Both the position numbers and the translations under genes were made by a program. A stretch of DNA of 14,691 nucleotides from positions 1 to 14,691 of the forward strand of contig CAIXCO010000114.1 of the NCBI GenBank assembly GCA_903917955.1, in the 5' to 3' direction. Positions 13,901-14,691 of this stretch are shown piece after piece (the first letter of the stretch is position 1; every line of letters begins with the position of its first letter). Under the pieces are notes generated by a model, which worked only from the letters and a program-made list of their open reading frames with translations, was not told the origin of the DNA and ran no database searches. The DNA comes from an uncultured Chlorobiaceae bacterium (GTDB taxonomy: Bacteria > Bacteroidota > Chlorobiia > Chlorobiales > Chlorobiaceae).

Positions 13901-13999
13901 GGTACCCACGAAGATCTTATGGCAAGAAAGGGGCGTTATTATTCGCTCTTTCAGAAGCAATCTTATTCAATTCCTGTCATGGAGGAAAATCGCGGATGA
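10943..13999 (+). CDS. T1SS ABC exporter with N-terminal cNMP-like and inactive C39-like domains (LapB/HlyB type)
   Basis: A 1018-residue fused exporter that powers transfer of the adhesin through the inner membrane. Domains in order: cyclic-nucleotide-binding-like fold (about 16-140), disordered acidic linker (about 200-298, HTEEEDESENS at 284-294), C39-like domain (about 300-430), six-helix exporter membrane domain (about 450-740) and ATPase domain (about 768-1005). The ATPase is intact: Walker A GESGSGKS 804-811, Q-loop Q852, signature LSGGQ 908-912, Walker B LIILDEA 928-934 with E933, switch H964. In the C39-like domain the catalytic Cys, His and Asp positions appear to be E308, S383 and V399, so it cannot cut a leader and probably docks the cargo, as in HlyB. 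The Glu and Arg that grip a cyclic nucleotide appear to be W92 and T101. AAGGGA at 10929-10934 gives the best Shine-Dalgarno of the operon, 8 bases before the ATG. Typical LapB/HlyB proteins are about 700 residues; the excess is the cNMP-like domain and linker. Confidence 0.93.
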   Translation: MLNIDAESRAALCNIIEGIPLFSALTKDRVGVLADLCSAGVYTIGKPIISKGMLPESLYLISSGRVRSLFQESSNGAVQTLRLLGPGELFGWVSLMRRQPTEIVTASEETTCLQIPLASLSRLINEFPFLYDLLRAQSDPSEICAILEHLYSHDPLKRARLVDSGFSGLKELSLHLYQSAVVVDTGFSRVIPQSVRQWFVSRSDDAAYPPGSEYRPSSSEISEGHSLRLVGLDLSCIKSEPSFRPEESKAEPLSGGEPLAIRGAVESVPGGSERMLDREEFSYHTEEEDESENSREFPFFRGRGAVEETAACFLMFGKAMHVPVKKDLIQSIIGNQYARNGQISLQDCGGVGVVLGLKAQVVSFGFEALPRLKLPALIGWNKSFAVLYKVSSKSVTLAVPSSSGAKVLELKEFQEIWDHPGEALVLDVREDTPESKFGFDWFAPSIKKYRNVLGEVMIASFFTQIMTLVNPLLFMIIIDQVIVKNSYSTLHVLGTFMLAIAVLQAVLNSLRTYLFVDTTNRIDVALGAEVIDHLLRLPLRFFEKRPVGELSSRIGELERIRQFLTGTALGVVLDAVFSFVYVVVLFAFSWKLALMTLSVVPLIGLITFLLSPVIRKQLREKAVRHSITNAYLIEVLSGIQTVKSQNIELRARWNWQEKYAAYVKEGFKPVISGTIANSANSFLSQASGLIVIWAGAALVLNNELTLGQLIAFRIIAGYIVSPVMRLAQLWQEFQETGMSLERLADIVDTPQEGGKEQLSQIPLPLIKGEVFCENISFRFRENTPMVLKNVTVTIHAGSFVGIVGESGSGKSTFAKLIQRLYVLEEGRIFIDHYDIGKVELNSLRSQIGIVPQDPMLFNVSVKENIALTNPDATDAETIRAAKIAEAHDFIMALPTGYNTPVGEKGSSLSGGQRQRIAIARTILQNPGLIILDEATSALDSDTESRLTANMMTAFKGKTVLFITHRLNSVKGASMILCFHDGCIDEAGTHEDLMARKGRYYSLFQKQSYSIPVMEENRG

Positions 14000-14691
14000 A
14001 AAATCCCTTTGCTGATGAGCTGATCGGTCAGGGAGAGGTCTTCAGCCAGTCTCTCTTTGTGCCGAGGGCAATCCTCTGGACTCTTGTGCTCGCTTTTTTC
14101 GGCTTTATTGTCTGGTCATCAATTGCTGAAATAGATGTCACGATTCCTGCTGCAGGAAAGCTTGAACCAACCGGTGAAGTCAAGAAGGTACAGGCGGCCA
14201 TTGAGGGCGAAGTGAGTGCATTGCGTGTTGATGACGGGCAGCGGGTCAAAAAGGGGGAGGTGCTCCTTGAACTTGTTCCTGTGTTGTCGGTTGGTGAGGA
14301 GTCGAAGCTCAAGTCGCTGCAGATTAATCTGGATAATGCCCGCCAGCAATATGCGACTGAGTCGGTGCTGCTCGAAAAGCTCCGTTCTCTGCTCAGAACC
14401 GCCGCCGTATCACAATTTGAGGTGGAACAGAAAAAACTTGATGTGCTGAAACTTCAGGCTCAGATTGCCGACCTCTCTGAGCAGATCAGCAAGCAGCGCT
14501 ATATGACTGGTCAGGCAACAGGGTATGAATCAATAACTGCGCCGGTTACTGGCACCGTATTTGACCTTCAGGTAAAAAAGGGGGCGATTGTCAGCTCTGG
14601 CCAGGTAATTTTAAAGGTTGTTCCTGATGACAACCTGACAGCCAAGGCCTTTATTTCAAACCAGGATATCGGGTTTGTTGTAGAGAAATTG
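13996..14691 (+). CDS. HlyD/LapC-type membrane fusion protein (partial, 3' end cut by the window)
   Basis: Periplasmic adaptor that links the ABC exporter to the TolC channel. The 232 codons present run to the last base with no stop, so the C-terminal beta-barrel and tail are missing from the window. Seen are a short cytoplasmic N-terminus (1-24), one membrane helix (about 25-43, ILWTLVLAFFGFIVW), a first lipoyl half (70-93, EGEVSALRVDDGQRVKKGE), a coiled-coil hairpin (about 102-168), a second lipoyl half (181-210, TAPVTGTVFDLQVKKGAIV) and the start of the beta-barrel (AKAFISNQDIGFV). The hairpin of about 65 residues is short beside that of E. coli HlyD, as in LapC-like and short-hairpin adaptors. 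The ATG overlaps the ABC stop codon (ATGA), with GGAGG at 13981-13985 (GGAGGAAAATCGCGG before the ATG) as Shine-Dalgarno, so translation is coupled. Confidence 0.93.
   Translation, partial: MKNPFADELIGQGEVFSQSLFVPRAILWTLVLAFFGFIVWSSIAEIDVTIPAAGKLEPTGEVKKVQAAIEGEVSALRVDDGQRVKKGEVLLELVPVLSVGEESKLKSLQINLDNARQQYATESVLLEKLRSLLRTAAVSQFEVEQKKLDVLKLQAQIADLSEQISKQRYMTGQATGYESITAPVTGTVFDLQVKKGAIVSSGQVILKVVPDDNLTAKAFISNQDIGFVVEKL

Overview
This 14.7 kb window, read entirely on the + strand, looks like a chromosomal segment of a Gram-negative (two-membrane) bacterium. The proof of an outer membrane is a TolC-type outer-membrane channel and a complete type I secretion system (T1SS). The tone of the genes (cyclic-nucleotide-domain ABC exporter plus parvulin, as in cyanobacterial T1SS clusters, moderate GC, weak Shine-Dalgarno sites) would suit a green sulfur bacterium or a relative. 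That placement is a guess, because no taxonomic marker gene is present.

Layout. (1) Positions 38-919 hold a permease of the nucleoside/simple-sugar ABC importer family, the visible end of an upstream transport operon. (2) Positions 920-1206 are a noncoding, AT-richer gap with a plausible promoter (about 1019-1047). (3) Positions 1207-8640 encode a 2477-residue repeat adhesin. Its parts in order are an N-terminal LapA/BapA-like retention module, a linker, four tandem ~280-residue units (Ig-like half plus VCBS half), four T1SS-143-like domains arranged as two ~350-residue super-units, one more cadherin/VCBS-like domain, and a C-terminal secretion-type tail. (4) Positions 8674-10089 encode a TolC-family outer-membrane channel. 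(5) Positions 10163-10876 encode a parvulin-type peptidyl-prolyl isomerase with no signal peptide. (6) Positions 10943-13999 encode a 1018-residue ABC exporter with an N-terminal cyclic-nucleotide-binding-like domain, an acidic linker and a catalytically dead C39-like domain. (7) Positions 13996-14691 encode the first 232 residues of the HlyD/LapC-type membrane fusion protein, overlapping the ABC gene by 4 bases and cut by the window end.

How the genes fit. The adhesin is the expected cargo, and the ABC exporter, HlyD and TolC proteins form the channel across both membranes. The dead C39 domain fits a cargo carrying a C-terminal secretion signal rather than a cleaved double-glycine leader. 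The N-terminal retention module suggests the adhesin may stop in the TolC channel and stay on the surface, as LapA does in Pseudomonas, with a dialanine at residues 92-93 as the obvious candidate release site. The unusual parts are the cytoplasmic parvulin and the ligand-site-degenerate cyclic-nucleotide-like domain built into the exporter. No LapD, LapG, diguanylate cyclase, mobile element, tRNA, rRNA or CRISPR array is visible here.
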